In this document: positions 17,131 through 25,023 of the stretch, in pieces | Position numbering within the stretch: the stretch's first letter is position 1 | How the letters are laid out: every line of letters starts with the position of its first letter | Assembly: GCA_905370385.1 (NCBI GenBank) | Contig: CAJPKN010000009.1 | Coordinates: 1 to 30,223 of the forward strand | Origin: Stomatobaculum longum | Lineage (GTDB): Bacteria; Bacillota; Clostridia; Lachnospirales; Lachnospiraceae | Direction: 5' to 3' | DNA length: 30,223 bases | Notes under the pieces: generated by a model | The model's input: the letters and a program-made list of their open reading frames with translations, nothing else | The model's database searches: none | What the model was told of the DNA's origin: nothing | Translations under genes and position numbers: made by a program

Positions 17131-17307
17131 ATGAGTTATAGGAGAGTTATAGGACAAAAAGAATCGGTAAAAAGCCCCTCAGACCCTTGATAAACAAGGC
17201 TGTTTTTGAGGGCTTGGCCGAAGGTCAGCCTGTAAAATCCGGAGGAAGCCTTGCGCCCGCAGATACGCTGCCCCGCACATAGGTGCTATCGCAAAATTAG
17301 GCACAGC
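17131..17307. other. Structured non-coding stretch between rplL and the phosphohexomutase gene
   Basis: It begins with a perfect tandem 11-mer GAGTTATAGGA (17133-17143 and 17144-17154). Next comes a nested hairpin in which an AAGCCC/GGGCTT-type outer stem (about 17170-17215) encloses CCTTG/CAAGG; on the minus strand the outer arm ends in five T, so it can act as a minus-strand terminator. Several short inverted repeats follow, including TGGCC/GGTCA, GCAG/CTGC and GCAC/GTGC. A 63-codon minus-strand frame at 17179-17370 has no visible ribosome binding site or recognised domain. This may be an intergenic repeat or an RNA gene, and I could not name a family. Confidence 0.4.
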
Positions 17308-17336
17308 TTGCAGAAGTGCGTAGAATCGAGTATTCT
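17308..17336 (+). promoter_or_regulatory. Probable promoter of the phosphohexomutase gene
   Basis: TTGCAG (17308-17313), a 17-bp spacer and TATTCT (17331-17336). The start of transcription would fall near 17343, just before a hairpin with CGCCGT/ACGGCG stem and TTAG loop (17349-17364) in the leader. Confidence 0.55.
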
Positions 17337-17409
17337 TAAGACAGAGTTCGCCGTTTAGACGGCGGCTCAAAACGGACTTCGCAAGAGGTGAGAAAGGCAG
17401 GTTATCCGG

Positions 17410-19092
17410 ATGTTTCAGGACGAATACAGTCGTTGGTGCCAGGCAGAGCTAGTTGATTTTGACTTAAAGAGAGAACTCACGGAAATTGCGGGAGATGAGG
17501 ATGCGATTCGCGAGCGCTTTGCCGCGAGCCTCAGCTTTGGTACGGCAGGACTTCGCGGAACGCTCGGTGTCGGGACAAACCGCATGAATATCTGGGTGGT
17601 GCGTCAGGCGACCCAGGGCATCGCAGACTGGGTTAAGACGAAGGGCGGCAGTCAGACGGTTGCCATCAGCTATGACAGCCGCTTAAAGGGCTGGAATTTT
17701 GCACGCGACGCGGCTTCCGTGCTCGCGGCAAACGGAATTCAGGTTCGTCTCTACGACGAGCTCATGCCGGTTCCGGCGCTTTCCTTTGCGACGCGCTATT
17801 ATAACTGCAACGCAGGCATTATGATCACGGCTTCGCACAATCCGGCGAAGTACAACGGTTACAAGGCCTACGGCGCGGACGGCTGCCAGGTCACGGATGA
17901 AGACGCGGCAATTGTCTATGCGGCAATTCAGAAGACCGATGTGCTCGGCGGCGCAAAGTTCATGAGCTTTGCGGAGGGCGTCGAGAAGGGCCTGATTCGT
18001 TTTGTCGAGGATGCCTGCAAGGAGGCTTTCTATGCGGCGGTCGAGTCCCGCCAGGTACGCCCGGGCATCTGCAAGACAGCCGGCTTAAAGCTCGTCTATT
18101 CGCCGCTGAACGGAACCGGTCTCGTGCCGGTGACGCGTGTCTTAAAGGACATCGGCATCGAGGATGTGACCATCGTCAAGGAACAGGAGTATCCGAACGG
18201 CTACTTCACAACCTGCCCCTATCCGAACCCCGAGATTTTTGAGGCTCTCGAGAAGGGACTTGCGCTCGCAAAGGAAACCGGAGCGGATTTGATGCTCGCG
18301 ACGGATCCGGATGCGGACCGCGTCGGCATTGCGATGCGGACCCCGAGCGGTGAGTACGAACTCGTGAGCGGCAATGAGATGGGAGTCCTTTTGCTCGACT
18401 ACATTGCGGCGGGCAGAATCGAAGCCGGCACCATGCCGGAGCGCCCGGTTGCGGTCAAGTCCGTTGTTTCGACCCGGCTCGCAGACAGAATTGCAGAGCA
18501 CTACGGCGTGGAACTCCGCAGTGTGCTCACGGGCTTTAAGTGGATCGGAGACCAGATTCACAGACTGGAGACAGAGAATGAGGCAGAGCGCTTCATCTTC
18601 GGCTTTGAGGAGAGCTACGGCTACCTCGCGGGAAGCTATGTTCGCGACAAGGACGCTGTCGTCGCAAGCATGCTGATCTGCGAAATGGCGGCGTATTACC
18701 GCAGCATCGGCTCCTCCATCAAGGCGCGCCTTGAGGAAATCTATGCGAGCTACGGCCACTATCTGAACGCCGTGGACAGCTTTGAGTTCCCGGGTCTCTC
18801 CGGTATGGAGAAGATGGGCGGTATCATGGAGGCACTCCGTAAGAATCCGCCGAAAGAGCTCGCGGGCTATGCGGTTACGACCGTCACGGACTTTGAGAAC
18901 AGTGAGTCCACAGGTCTGCCGCGCGCCAACATCTTGGTCTTTGCGCTGGAGAACGGCGAGAGCGTGATCGTTCGTCCGTCCGGCACGGAGCCGAAAATTA
19001 AGACCTATTTCACGACCAAGGGTCAGGGCATGGAAGAGGCAAAGCAGGAAAAGGAGAAACTGGCGGCAGCGATGAAGCCGCTGCTTGCCTGA
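17410..19092 (+). CDS. Phosphoglucomutase/phosphomannomutase (alpha-D-phosphohexomutase)
   Basis: Cytoplasmic enzyme interconverting hexose 1- and 6-phosphates, feeding UDP-glucose and envelope polysaccharide synthesis. The active-site phosphoserine loop TASHNP is at residues 140-145 (Ser142). The metal-binding loop DPDADRVG is at about 299-306, the sugar-binding FGFEESYGYLAG follows, and the phosphate-binding loop RPSGTEPKIKTYF is near the C terminus. 560 residues matches the long PgcA-like form of Firmicutes, not the short PMM/PGM. FGTAGLRG near the N terminus supports this. The ATG lacks a strong nearby ribosome binding site, the best purine run being about 10 bases upstream. Substrate preference cannot be read from the sequence. 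The small redox operon follows within 14 bp. Confidence 0.93.
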   Translation: MFQDEYSRWCQAELVDFDLKRELTEIAGDEDAIRERFAASLSFGTAGLRGTLGVGTNRMNIWVVRQATQGIADWVKTKGGSQTVAISYDSRLKGWNFARDAASVLAANGIQVRLYDELMPVPALSFATRYYNCNAGIMITASHNPAKYNGYKAYGADGCQVTDEDAAIVYAAIQKTDVLGGAKFMSFAEGVEKGLIRFVEDACKEAFYAAVESRQVRPGICKTAGLKLVYSPLNGTGLVPVTRVLKDIGIEDVTIVKEQEYPNGYFTTCPYPNPEIFEALEKGLALAKETGADLMLATDPDADRVGIAMRTPSGEYELVSGNEMGVLLLDYIAAGRIEAGTMPERPVAVKSVVSTRLADRIAEHYGVELRSVLTGFKWIGDQIHRLETENEAERFIFGFEESYGYLAGSYVRDKDAVVASMLICEMAAYYRSIGSSIKARLEEIYASYGHYLNAVDSFEFPGLSGMEKMGGIMEALRKNPPKELAGYAVTTVTDFENSESTGLPRANILVFALENGESVIVRPSGTEPKIKTYFTTKGQGMEEAKQEKEKLAAAMKPLLA

Positions 19093-19105
19093 GAGAAAGG
19101 AAGCT

Positions 19106-19387
19106 ATGGCAAAAGAAATTTTGTTGTTTTCCCGCGATGACTGCGGGTACTGCGCGAAGGCGCATAAGGCAATTGCGGAGCTGAAGGCGGAGAATCCGGC
19201 CTACGGCACGCTCTCCCTCCGTGAGGTCGAGGAGACCCGGGAGCCGGAGTTCATTGAGAAATTTGATTACTATGCGGTGCCGACCCTCTATCTGGACGGC
19301 GTGAAGAAGTTCGAAGCGCACATCGGCATGGGCTACGATGAAATCAAAGACGCTGTGAAGCGCGTCTTCGACGAAGCGCTCGGCTGA
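19106..19387 (+). CDS. Glutaredoxin/thioredoxin-like small protein
   Basis: A 93-residue cytoplasmic thioredoxin-fold protein. The redox motif is CGYC in FSRDDCGYCAKAHKAI (residues about 8-22), and the conserved cis-proline is in YAVPTLYLDG. Start ATG chosen for the GAAAGGAAG five bases upstream; the earlier in-frame ATG at 19085 overlaps the preceding gene. Its stop overlaps the ccdA start (TGATG), so the two are translationally coupled. With CcdA and a TlpA-like protein downstream, it may supply electrons for cytoplasm-to-outside thiol reduction, which is inference from context. Confidence 0.85.
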   Translation: MAKEILLFSRDDCGYCAKAHKAIAELKAENPAYGTLSLREVEETREPEFIEKFDYYAVPTLYLDGVKKFEAHIGMGYDEIKDAVKRVFDEALG

Positions 19388-20052
19388 TGCAATATTTGAT
19401 CTCATTCCTCGAGGGCATGATTACCTTCATCTCCCCCTGCCTCCTGCCGCTCTTGCCGGTCTATGTGAGCTATTTTGCGGGCGGCGGGGAGAGAAGCCTC
19501 GGAAAGACCATGCGGAATGCGGTGGGCTTTGTGCTCGGCTTCAGCCTGGTCTTTATGGCGATGGGGGCGCTCGCGGGAACGGTGGGCGGCTTTCTGGGCC
19601 AACATCGGACGGCGGTGAATCTGATCTCCGGCGTCATTGTCATTATCTTCGGACTGAACTTTCTCGGCGTATTTCGCTTTCAGCTGTTTCGCGGCGGCGC
19701 GCGTAGCCTCGGGACCAAGGAGCTCGGCTTCTTTTCCTCGATGCTCTTCGGCGCGATTTTCTCGATCGGCTGGACGCCTTGCGTCGGTGTGTTCCTCGGT
19801 TCCGCGCTTGCGCTCGCTTCGCAGAGCGGGCACGCCGGGGAGGGAATACGAATGCTGCTCGCCTATTCACTGGGCCTCGGTGTTCCGTTCCTGATCAGCG
19901 CTGCGCTGATCGATCGTCTGAAGGAGAGTTTTGCCGTGATTAAGTCGCACTACGGCATCATCAACCGCGTGAGCGGCATCTTCCTGGTTTTGGTCGGCAT
20001 CCTGATGGCGACAGGCACCATGGGGCGCCTGCTCTCCCTCCTCACAGTCTGA
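19387..20052 (+). CDS. ccdA: Cytochrome c biogenesis/thiol transporter CcdA
   Basis: Polytopic membrane protein that passes electrons from cytoplasmic thioredoxin to extracytoplasmic thiol proteins. Six hydrophobic segments are visible over 221 residues. The two conserved cysteines occur in FISPCLLPLLPVY (first helix) and IGWTPCVGV (fourth helix), each next to proline as in CcdA/DsbD. ATG overlaps the preceding stop. No c-type cytochrome maturation genes are nearby, so its client is more likely the TlpA-like protein encoded next. Confidence 0.93.
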   Translation: MQYLISFLEGMITFISPCLLPLLPVYVSYFAGGGERSLGKTMRNAVGFVLGFSLVFMAMGALAGTVGGFLGQHRTAVNLISGVIVIIFGLNFLGVFRFQLFRGGARSLGTKELGFFSSMLFGAIFSIGWTPCVGVFLGSALALASQSGHAGEGIRMLLAYSLGLGVPFLISAALIDRLKESFAVIKSHYGIINRVSGIFLVLVGILMATGTMGRLLSLLTV

Positions 20053-20086
20053 GGAGAGAATGCGGACCGGAAAGGGAAATGAACAA

Positions 20087-20752
20087 ATGAAAAAGAATAC
20101 AACATGGATTTTAGCGTTGCTGCTCCTTGTCGTACTGGTCGGCGGCGGAACGCTGTACCGCAAGTTTGCGGCAGGGCAGAGCGGCTCGCAGCTGCAGGCC
20201 GAGTCCAAGAAGGCGGAGAGCAGCACAGAGAGCAGTGCGGAGAGCCGCGCTGCGGAGGGACAGGACAGCATAACGGCAAAAGCCGGAACGGAACAGACGA
20301 CTGCCGCGGCGGAGGAGAGCAGCGAGGCTTTAAGCGAAGCGCCCGATTTCACGGTGCAGGATGCGGACGGCACGGCGCACAAGCTCTCGGAATACAAGGG
20401 TAAGCCCGTCGTCCTGAACTTCTGGGCGAGCTGGTGCGGCCCCTGTCGCATGGAAATGCCCGAGTTTGACGAGGTCTACAAGGCGCGCGGTGAGGAGGTT
20501 CACTTCCTCATGGTCAACATGACCGACGGAAATCGCGAGACCGTGAAGACGGCTTCCGAGTTTGTCTCGAAGCAGGGCTACAGCCTGCCCATCCTCTACG
20601 ATACGGCGCAGGATGCGGCGCAGACGTACGGCGTCTTCTCGATTCCCTGCACCTACTTTATCGATGCGGACGGCATGCTGACCGCACAGGCGCGCGGTGC
20701 CATCAACAAGGAGACACTGGAGCGCGGCATTGATATGATTGTAAAGCAGTAA
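20087..20752 (+). CDS. TlpA-like membrane-anchored thiol-disulfide oxidoreductase
   Basis: Extracytoplasmic thioredoxin-fold protein. Residues about 5-25 are a hydrophobic signal anchor without a lipobox. A Ser/Glu/Ala-rich low-complexity linker runs to about residue 80. The TlpA/AhpC-type domain follows with FWASWCGPCRMEMPEF as its active site and the cis-proline in FSIPCTYFIDADG. 221 residues from the ATG with AAAGGGA upstream; an alternative ATG at 20060 with GAGGAG would add 9 residues. Part of the operon with the glutaredoxin-like gene and ccdA, whose CcdA probably keeps this protein reduced. Confidence 0.9.
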   Translation: MKKNTTWILALLLLVVLVGGGTLYRKFAAGQSGSQLQAESKKAESSTESSAESRAAEGQDSITAKAGTEQTTAAAEESSEALSEAPDFTVQDADGTAHKLSEYKGKPVVLNFWASWCGPCRMEMPEFDEVYKARGEEVHFLMVNMTDGNRETVKTASEFVSKQGYSLPILYDTAQDAAQTYGVFSIPCTYFIDADGMLTAQARGAINKETLERGIDMIVKQ

Positions 20753-20767
20753 AGCGAAGTTGACAGA

Positions 20768-20816
20768 AAAAGAACCCCGAAGGCACCGGCTGTTCCGGTG
20801 AATTCGGGGTTCTTTT
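20768..20816. terminator. Bidirectional terminator between convergent genes
   Basis: A 14-bp outer stem (AAAAGAACCCCGAA/TTCGGGGTTCTTTT) encloses an inner CACCGG/CCGGTG hairpin. A and T runs on both sides allow termination from both strands. It separates the tlpA-like gene from the convergent HD-hydrolase gene. Confidence 0.93.
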
Positions 20817-20826
20817 GCGTTCCGCT

Positions 20827-21465
20827 TCAGAGTTCGCGCTCCAAGAGAGCGCGGATGGAGTTCATGGTGGAGTGCATCTGGTAGTTCAGAAGAAAAAGGG
20901 CGTTGGCATCGTGCGGGTAGTTCTCCTCGGCGTAGGTGAGGAGCGGCATTACGGCGCGTTCGGTCTCATCGATGTAGTCGAGGAGCTTGTCCCTTGAGAA
21001 GCCGTAGACCATGTAGGAGAGATTGTTGCAGCGATCCAAGAGCTTGGTTAAAACAGCAATGCGATTGCCGGGAATGCGCGCAAAGTAGCGGTCCCGCGCG
21101 ACGCTATGTTCCACACCGGGTTCCGGGAAGAAACTGAGACGGCGCACAGCCTCCTGTACGTTCGCATTGACTGGGAGTTCCTCCGGCAGGATGTGGCAGT
21201 CCTCACAGGTGTCATGAAGCAGCGCCGTTGCAATGAGCTCATCCTCCGCGAGTCCGAGCGCCAGGGCATGACATGCCATGGTCAGAGGGTGGATGATGTA
21301 GGGGAGCTTAGCGGGTCCTTTGCGCCGCTGTCCCGCGTGACAGCGCTCGGCAAAGAGCAGAGCCTTGGGGGTTTCCGCAAAGTCATAGCGCGCGGCGGCT
21401 TCGAGGACCTTGGTCCTGAGCTCCGCGACTTGTATGAAGTGTTCATAGGACATGGCGGTTTTCAT
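20827..21465 (-). CDS. HD-domain phosphohydrolase, RelA/SpoT hydrolase type
   Basis: A 212-residue protein resembling the hydrolase half of RelA/SpoT enzymes and small alarmone hydrolases. Early motifs include CHAGQRRKGPAKLPYIIHP (the H...G..R....PYI.HP pattern) and the metal motif ALLHDTCED (HDxxxED). A later KLLDRCNNLSYM stands where the family has KLADRLHNM. No synthetase or ACT/TGS domains are present. The start at minus-strand ATG 21465 has AGAAGGAG 5 nt upstream; a longer open frame to 21558 lacks a site and covers the divergent promoter region. If active, it would remove the 3' pyrophosphate of (p)ppGpp or act on a related nucleotide; substrate is not established by sequence. The gene stands alone and convergent with the redox operon. 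Confidence 0.85.
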   Translation of the reverse strand: MKTAMSYEHFIQVAELRTKVLEAAARYDFAETPKALLFAERCHAGQRRKGPAKLPYIIHPLTMACHALALGLAEDELIATALLHDTCEDCHILPEELPVNANVQEAVRRLSFFPEPGVEHSVARDRYFARIPGNRIAVLTKLLDRCNNLSYMVYGFSRDKLLDYIDETERAVMPLLTYAEENYPHDANALFLLNYQMHSTMNSIRALLEREL

Positions 21466-21601
21466 GACAACTCCTTCTATGGACGGTTCATCATACGCAG
21501 CAATTCTATTGTCGGCTCTTTTGCGGACGAAATCAAGCAGACCTTGCATTTTCGGCAAAACGCCCAGAAAGCGGCGCCTTATCAGAGGGCGTTTTGCTAT
21601 T

Positions 21602-21630
21602 TTGCAAAGCGCCGAAAATCTGTGTATAAT
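21602..21630 (+). promoter_or_regulatory. Promoter of the nitroreductase-like gene
   Basis: TTGCAA (21602-21607), a 17-bp spacer and a perfect TATAAT (21625-21630). It lies 33 bases upstream of the nitroreductase-like start and points away from the HD-hydrolase gene. Confidence 0.8.
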
Positions 21631-21662
21631 GGGGGAAAGTGAAAGCCAACGGAGGTGTTACC

Positions 21663-22526
21663 ATGGACTATGAGAAATTGATTGAACAGAGACAGTCGTT
21701 GCGCTCGTTTGAGCGGAAGGAAGTTCCGGCGGCGGCCCTTGCGGACTTACAGACTTATTTTGCGAAGACGGAGCGCATTTTGCCCGAACTCGGACTGGAA
21801 CTGCACTGCGCTGCGGGTAGCGGAACAGGGCTTGAGGGCATCGCGGGCTACGGCGGCAATGCTTTTTCCGCGCCGCTCTACTTGCTTCTGCTCTCGGAAG
21901 AGAAGGAGGGCTGGCTCGAAAACGCCGGCTTTGTGGGCGAGCAGTTATTCTTAAAGCTGATCGAGCTCGGACTCTCGGCATGCTGGCTCACCCTGACCGA
22001 CGGGGCGGCAACCAAGCGGGCGCTCGGCATTGAGGGCGATAAAAAGGCGGCTGCGCTCTTTGCAGTCGGCTACGGGAAGGCAGAGCGGGCAGAGACCCGT
22101 CTCGACATCGACACGCCCGCCAATGTCAAGGTAGATACACGCGCGGGTCACATTGCCCCGAAGATTTCCGAGCAGGCCCTTTTCTATGAGGAGCGCTTCG
22201 GACAGGAATCGGAGTTCATCGAGGATCAATTCGATCCCTTCCTCGACAAGGCACTCTATGCGGCGAGCCTTGCGCCGAGTTTCTTAAACCGTCAGAACTA
22301 CCGCTATTTGCAGAGCGGGCGCACCCTCTACCTTCTCGACGCGGCGGATGCGAAGACCTGCGAAGAGGACAGATGTCTGAGCCTCGGCGCGACCATGGCG
22401 AATTTCTGGCTGGTCTATTCGAAGTACAATGCGAACGCTTACCGCTGGGAACTCGGCGGTACGGCAGAGCCCGAGATGCAGCTGCCGGCGGATTACAGCA
22501 TTGCGGCACAGCTTCGTCTTTTCTAA
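21663..22526 (+). CDS. Nitroreductase-like flavoprotein (TM1586 type)
   Basis: A 287-residue protein of the nitroreductase fold, in the duplicated form I associate with the TM1586-type putative nitroreductases. It begins YEKLIEQRQSLRSFERKEVP, with the R-S-R-type FMN-phosphate contact of nitroreductases. A central FVGEQLFLKLIELGLSACWL helix and a second half with YAASLAPSFLNRQNYRY look like two pseudo-repeated nitroreductase segments. Expected to bind FMN and act as a cytoplasmic oxidoreductase; substrate unknown. The ATG has GGAGGTG upstream. It is the first gene after a good promoter, and the ThrE pair follows after 25 bp. Confidence 0.8.
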   Translation: MDYEKLIEQRQSLRSFERKEVPAAALADLQTYFAKTERILPELGLELHCAAGSGTGLEGIAGYGGNAFSAPLYLLLLSEEKEGWLENAGFVGEQLFLKLIELGLSACWLTLTDGAATKRALGIEGDKKAAALFAVGYGKAERAETRLDIDTPANVKVDTRAGHIAPKISEQALFYEERFGQESEFIEDQFDPFLDKALYAASLAPSFLNRQNYRYLQSGRTLYLLDAADAKTCEEDRCLSLGATMANFWLVYSKYNANAYRWELGGTAEPEMQLPADYSIAAQLRLF

Positions 22527-22551
22527 ATCCAACTAAGGCTGGGAACATTCT

Positions 22552-23367
22552 ATGGGACTTACAACCTCGCCTCTCGTCAGCGGAGGCCAATGGACAGATG
22601 ACAACAGCGCGCGTCATGCCTCGCTTTTGCACCGCTTGCTTGATATCGGGGAACTCTTGATGGCAAGCGGCGCGGAGGTAAACCGCGTTGAGGACACTCT
22701 GACCCGCATGGGAAAGGCGTACGGCGCATCCCACATGAATGTATTTGTGATTACAACAAGCATCGTGGTCACGATGATTTTTCCGGACGGCACGGAGCGC
22801 ACGCAGACCAGACGCATACGAAACGGCGGCTCTACGGACTTTACCCTGCTCGAGGACTTGAATGCACTCAGTAGGCGCTGCTGCGCAAATCCGCTCCCCG
22901 TTGAGGATTTGAAGGAGAAGATAGAGGAAATCCGTGCCCGGAAACATTCGGATTTGCTCTATTACGTGGGCAATGTGGTCGGTGCCGGAAGCTTTACCGC
23001 CTTTTTTGCGGGGACGCTGCCGGATGTCATTGCGGCGAGCATACTCGGGCTGCTTGTCTCTGCCATGCGAAAGCGGCTCGGGAAAATCACGCCGACACCG
23101 GTCATCGACAACTTTGTCGGCTCCTTCCTGACGGGCTGCCTGCTCGGCGGAACGGTGCAGGCGCTGCCCTTCCTCCACATGGACGCCATCATAATCGGAG
23201 AAGTCATGCTCTTTGTGCCCGGAATTGCGATGACCAATGCGGTGCGCGATGTCCTGTCGGGCGATACCATGGCGGGAATGATGCGCCTTCTTGAGAGTCT
23301 GCTCTGGACAGTCGCGCTGGCCTGCGGTTTCATGGCAAGCCTGGCGCTGATCAACATGCTCTCCTGA
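22552..23367 (+). CDS. ThrE-type threonine/serine exporter, large subunit
   Basis: Membrane protein of the ThrE family (YjjP-like part). The cytoplasmic N-terminal domain shows LLDIGELLMASGAEVNRVED and SIVVTMIFPDGTERTQTRRI, both characteristic. Hydrophobic segments start near residue 140, with a typical FVPGIAMTNAVRD motif late in the protein. 271 residues. In some bacteria ThrE is one chain; here it is split, with the short partner gene 33 bp downstream. Exports small amino acids by analogy; actual substrate unknown. The ribosome binding site is weak. Confidence 0.88.
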   Translation: MGLTTSPLVSGGQWTDDNSARHASLLHRLLDIGELLMASGAEVNRVEDTLTRMGKAYGASHMNVFVITTSIVVTMIFPDGTERTQTRRIRNGGSTDFTLLEDLNALSRRCCANPLPVEDLKEKIEEIRARKHSDLLYYVGNVVGAGSFTAFFAGTLPDVIAASILGLLVSAMRKRLGKITPTPVIDNFVGSFLTGCLLGGTVQALPFLHMDAIIIGEVMLFVPGIAMTNAVRDVLSGDTMAGMMRLLESLLWTVALACGFMASLALINMLS

Positions 23368-23400
23368 ACCTAAAACGATGAAAATAGGAGAGAGCAGCGT

Positions 23401-23889
23401 ATGAGCGAGGAAATGCGCACGGTAGTCATTCAGCTTCTGGCAGCCTTCATGGGCGCGGGGAGCTTTGCGATTTTATTTCAGTTGAAGCGAAAGTATCTCT
23501 TCATCGCGGCGCTCGGCGGTGCGCTGGAGTGGGGCGTGTATTTGCTGCTCATGAAGCTCATCGGCGCGGTATTCCCGGCGAGTTTTCTCGCCTCGGCCTT
23601 CACCGCGCTCTATGCGGAACTGCTGGCACGGTGGCAGCGGGCTCCGGTGACCATTTTCTTTATCTCGGGGATTATCCCTTTGGTGCCGGGAAGCAGCCTT
23701 TACTATACGATGAGCGCCATTGTACACGGTGACAGCGAGGCGGCGAGCTATTACAGTTCCAGAACCATTCAGTATGCGTTTGCGATTGCGGCCGGCATCT
23801 CCGTCATCACGGCGGTCTTTGAGATGTGGCGCACGCTGAAGGCGAAGTTAAAAAAAGAAGCGCGCCGAAATCGGCAGAACAGCATATAA
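23401..23889 (+). CDS. ThrE-type exporter, small subunit
   Basis: A 162-residue polytopic membrane protein matching the YjjB/ThrE_2 half of split threonine/serine exporters. About four to five hydrophobic helices are visible, with the ISGIIPLVPGSSLYYTMSAI motif that mirrors the VPG motif of the large subunit. It ends with a basic tail. Encoded directly after the large subunit and closed by a terminator, so the two surely form one transporter. Confidence 0.87.
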   Translation: MSEEMRTVVIQLLAAFMGAGSFAILFQLKRKYLFIAALGGALEWGVYLLLMKLIGAVFPASFLASAFTALYAELLARWQRAPVTIFFISGIIPLVPGSSLYYTMSAIVHGDSEAASYYSSRTIQYAFAIAAGISVITAVFEMWRTLKAKLKKEARRNRQNSI

Positions 23890-23894
23890 AACAA

Positions 23895-23934
23895 GCACCC
23901 CGCGAATTCCGGAAGGAATTCGCGGGGCGCTTTT
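23895..23934. terminator. Bidirectional terminator between convergent genes
   Basis: A 13-bp stem (CCCCGCGAATTCC 23898-23910 with 23915-23927) capped by GGAA, with TTTT to the right and A-rich sequence to the left. A second, longer-range stem-loop (ATCTCCCC 23943-23950 with GGGGAGAT 23986-23993) lies between it and the FNT-channel stop, without a T run. Confidence 0.9.
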
Positions 23935-24003
23935 GATATGGAATCTCCCCTAAGTGTGCGTACCGATTGAAATCGACAGAGGCCGGGGGAGATGTTGCAA
24001 AAA

Positions 24004-24765
24004 TTATTTCTTTCTCGAAACCACATAGTAGGGCAGCGCCACAAAGACCGCACCGCCGATGATGTTGCCGAGGGTGACCGCCGCGAGGTTAAAAATCCAG
24101 CCGTTTACGCTCACAGCCTGACCGGCGGGGACTAAAAGCGCCGAGGTGAGCAGGGTCATATTGGCAATGCTGTGCTCAAAGCCGGTCGTGATGAAGGCGA
24201 AGAGACACCAGAAGCACATGAGAATCTTAGCGCTCTCGTTCTTGACGCGGAAACCGCACCAGACCGTAAGACAGACCAGAATGTTGCAGAGGATGCCGCG
24301 CGATACAAGCGGCACAAAACCGGCCGACATCTTGGCAAAGGCGCCCTTTGCAACGGCTTCCGCGACCGCACCGGTCTGCAGGCCGCTCGTGTAGAAGAGC
24401 AGGGAGAGCAGTACGGAACCCGCGACATTGCCGAGCCAGCAGATACACCAGAGCTTCAGGAGCTCGACAGAACGAATCTTGCCTTCAAGGACCCCGGCTG
24501 TCATGACCATGGTGTTGCCGGTAAAAAGTTCCGCGCCGGCAATGATTACGAGACTCAGCGCGACACAGAAGGATGCGCCCATCACAATCTTGGCCGCCGG
24601 GTTACCGGCCATAAGGCCGCTTTCCGTGAAAATCAAAAGAATGCCGAAGCCGATATAAGCGCCTGCCAGCATGGACATGAGAAAATACCCGAGGGGGTTT
24701 TTCTTCAGTAAGCCGACTTTCGCAGCTGCCGCATTGGTCATTGCCGAAAATTCATCTTGGTACAT
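24004..24765 (-). CDS. Formate/nitrite transporter family channel, NirC-like
   Basis: A 253-residue pentameric FNT-family channel with six hydrophobic helices. NPLGYFLMSMLAGAYIGFGI and LVIIAGAELFTGNTMVM match the NirC/FocA N-terminal half. The key central histidine sits in GFEHSIANMTLL. The N-terminal text resembles NirC (nitrite) more than FocA (formate), but formate or hydrosulfide are not excluded. The start at 24765 has GGAGGG about 8 nt upstream. The gene faces the YgbA-like/ABC operon across a 258-bp spacer, which suggests a shared nitrogen-oxide theme. Confidence 0.92.
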   Translation of the reverse strand: MYQDEFSAMTNAAAAKVGLLKKNPLGYFLMSMLAGAYIGFGILLIFTESGLMAGNPAAKIVMGASFCVALSLVIIAGAELFTGNTMVMTAGVLEGKIRSVELLKLWCICWLGNVAGSVLLSLLFYTSGLQTGAVAEAVAKGAFAKMSAGFVPLVSRGILCNILVCLTVWCGFRVKNESAKILMCFWCLFAFITTGFEHSIANMTLLTSALLVPAGQAVSVNGWIFNLAAVTLGNIIGGAVFVALPYYVVSRKK

Positions 24766-24812
24766 GGCCTTACCCTCCGAAAAAACAATATTTGACTGAA
24801 TTGTGCGAATTT

Positions 24813-24841
24813 ATTATAGCTTAGCGCGCGGGCTTTGTCAG
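24813..24841 (-). promoter_or_regulatory. Promoter of the FNT channel gene
   Basis: Read on the minus strand: CTGACA (24836-24841), a 17-bp spacer and a perfect TATAAT (24813-24818). An inverted repeat CTCAC/GTGAG (24850-24854, 24860-24864) lies just upstream of the -35 and could be an operator. Confidence 0.8.
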
Positions 24842-24923
24842 CACACAGTCTCACCCGGAGTGAGGTCATACCGGACGGGGCGTACGCGGTGTTTTAGAAG
24901 GCGGGTGCATCGGGTAGAAGCGC

Positions 24924-24953
24924 TTGAAACGGTAACAGTTTCTAAACTATACT
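24924..24953 (+). promoter_or_regulatory. Promoter of the YgbA/ABC operon with internal inverted repeat
   Basis: TTGAAA (24924-24929), an 18-bp spacer and TATACT (24948-24953). An inverted repeat GAAAC-N7-GTTTC (24926-24942) overlaps the -35 and fills most of the spacer, the position of a repressor operator. The protein that binds it is unknown; nitrosative-stress regulators such as NsrR- or HcpR-type proteins are candidates by context only. Confidence 0.65.
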
Positions 24954-25023
24954 GGACTTAGTAGCATAAAACCGATTTCTTCAGAGCAGCGATCGGAGTT
25001 TGCTTGCTTGAGAGGAGCAGAGC

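Noticed and set aside
17215..17260. GGTCAG and CCGGAGGAAGC resembling the SRP RNA apical domain
   Set aside because: A 10-base insertion separates the halves and the closing stems do not form; probably chance.
17179..17370. 63-codon minus-strand ORF between rplL and the phosphohexomutase gene
   Set aside because: No ribosome binding site, overlaps the likely plus-strand promoter and hairpins; treated as part of a structured element, not as a gene.
23943..23993. Long-range stem-loop after the FNT gene as a second terminator
   Set aside because: The 8-bp stem has a 35-base loop and no T run; at most a 3' stabilising structure.
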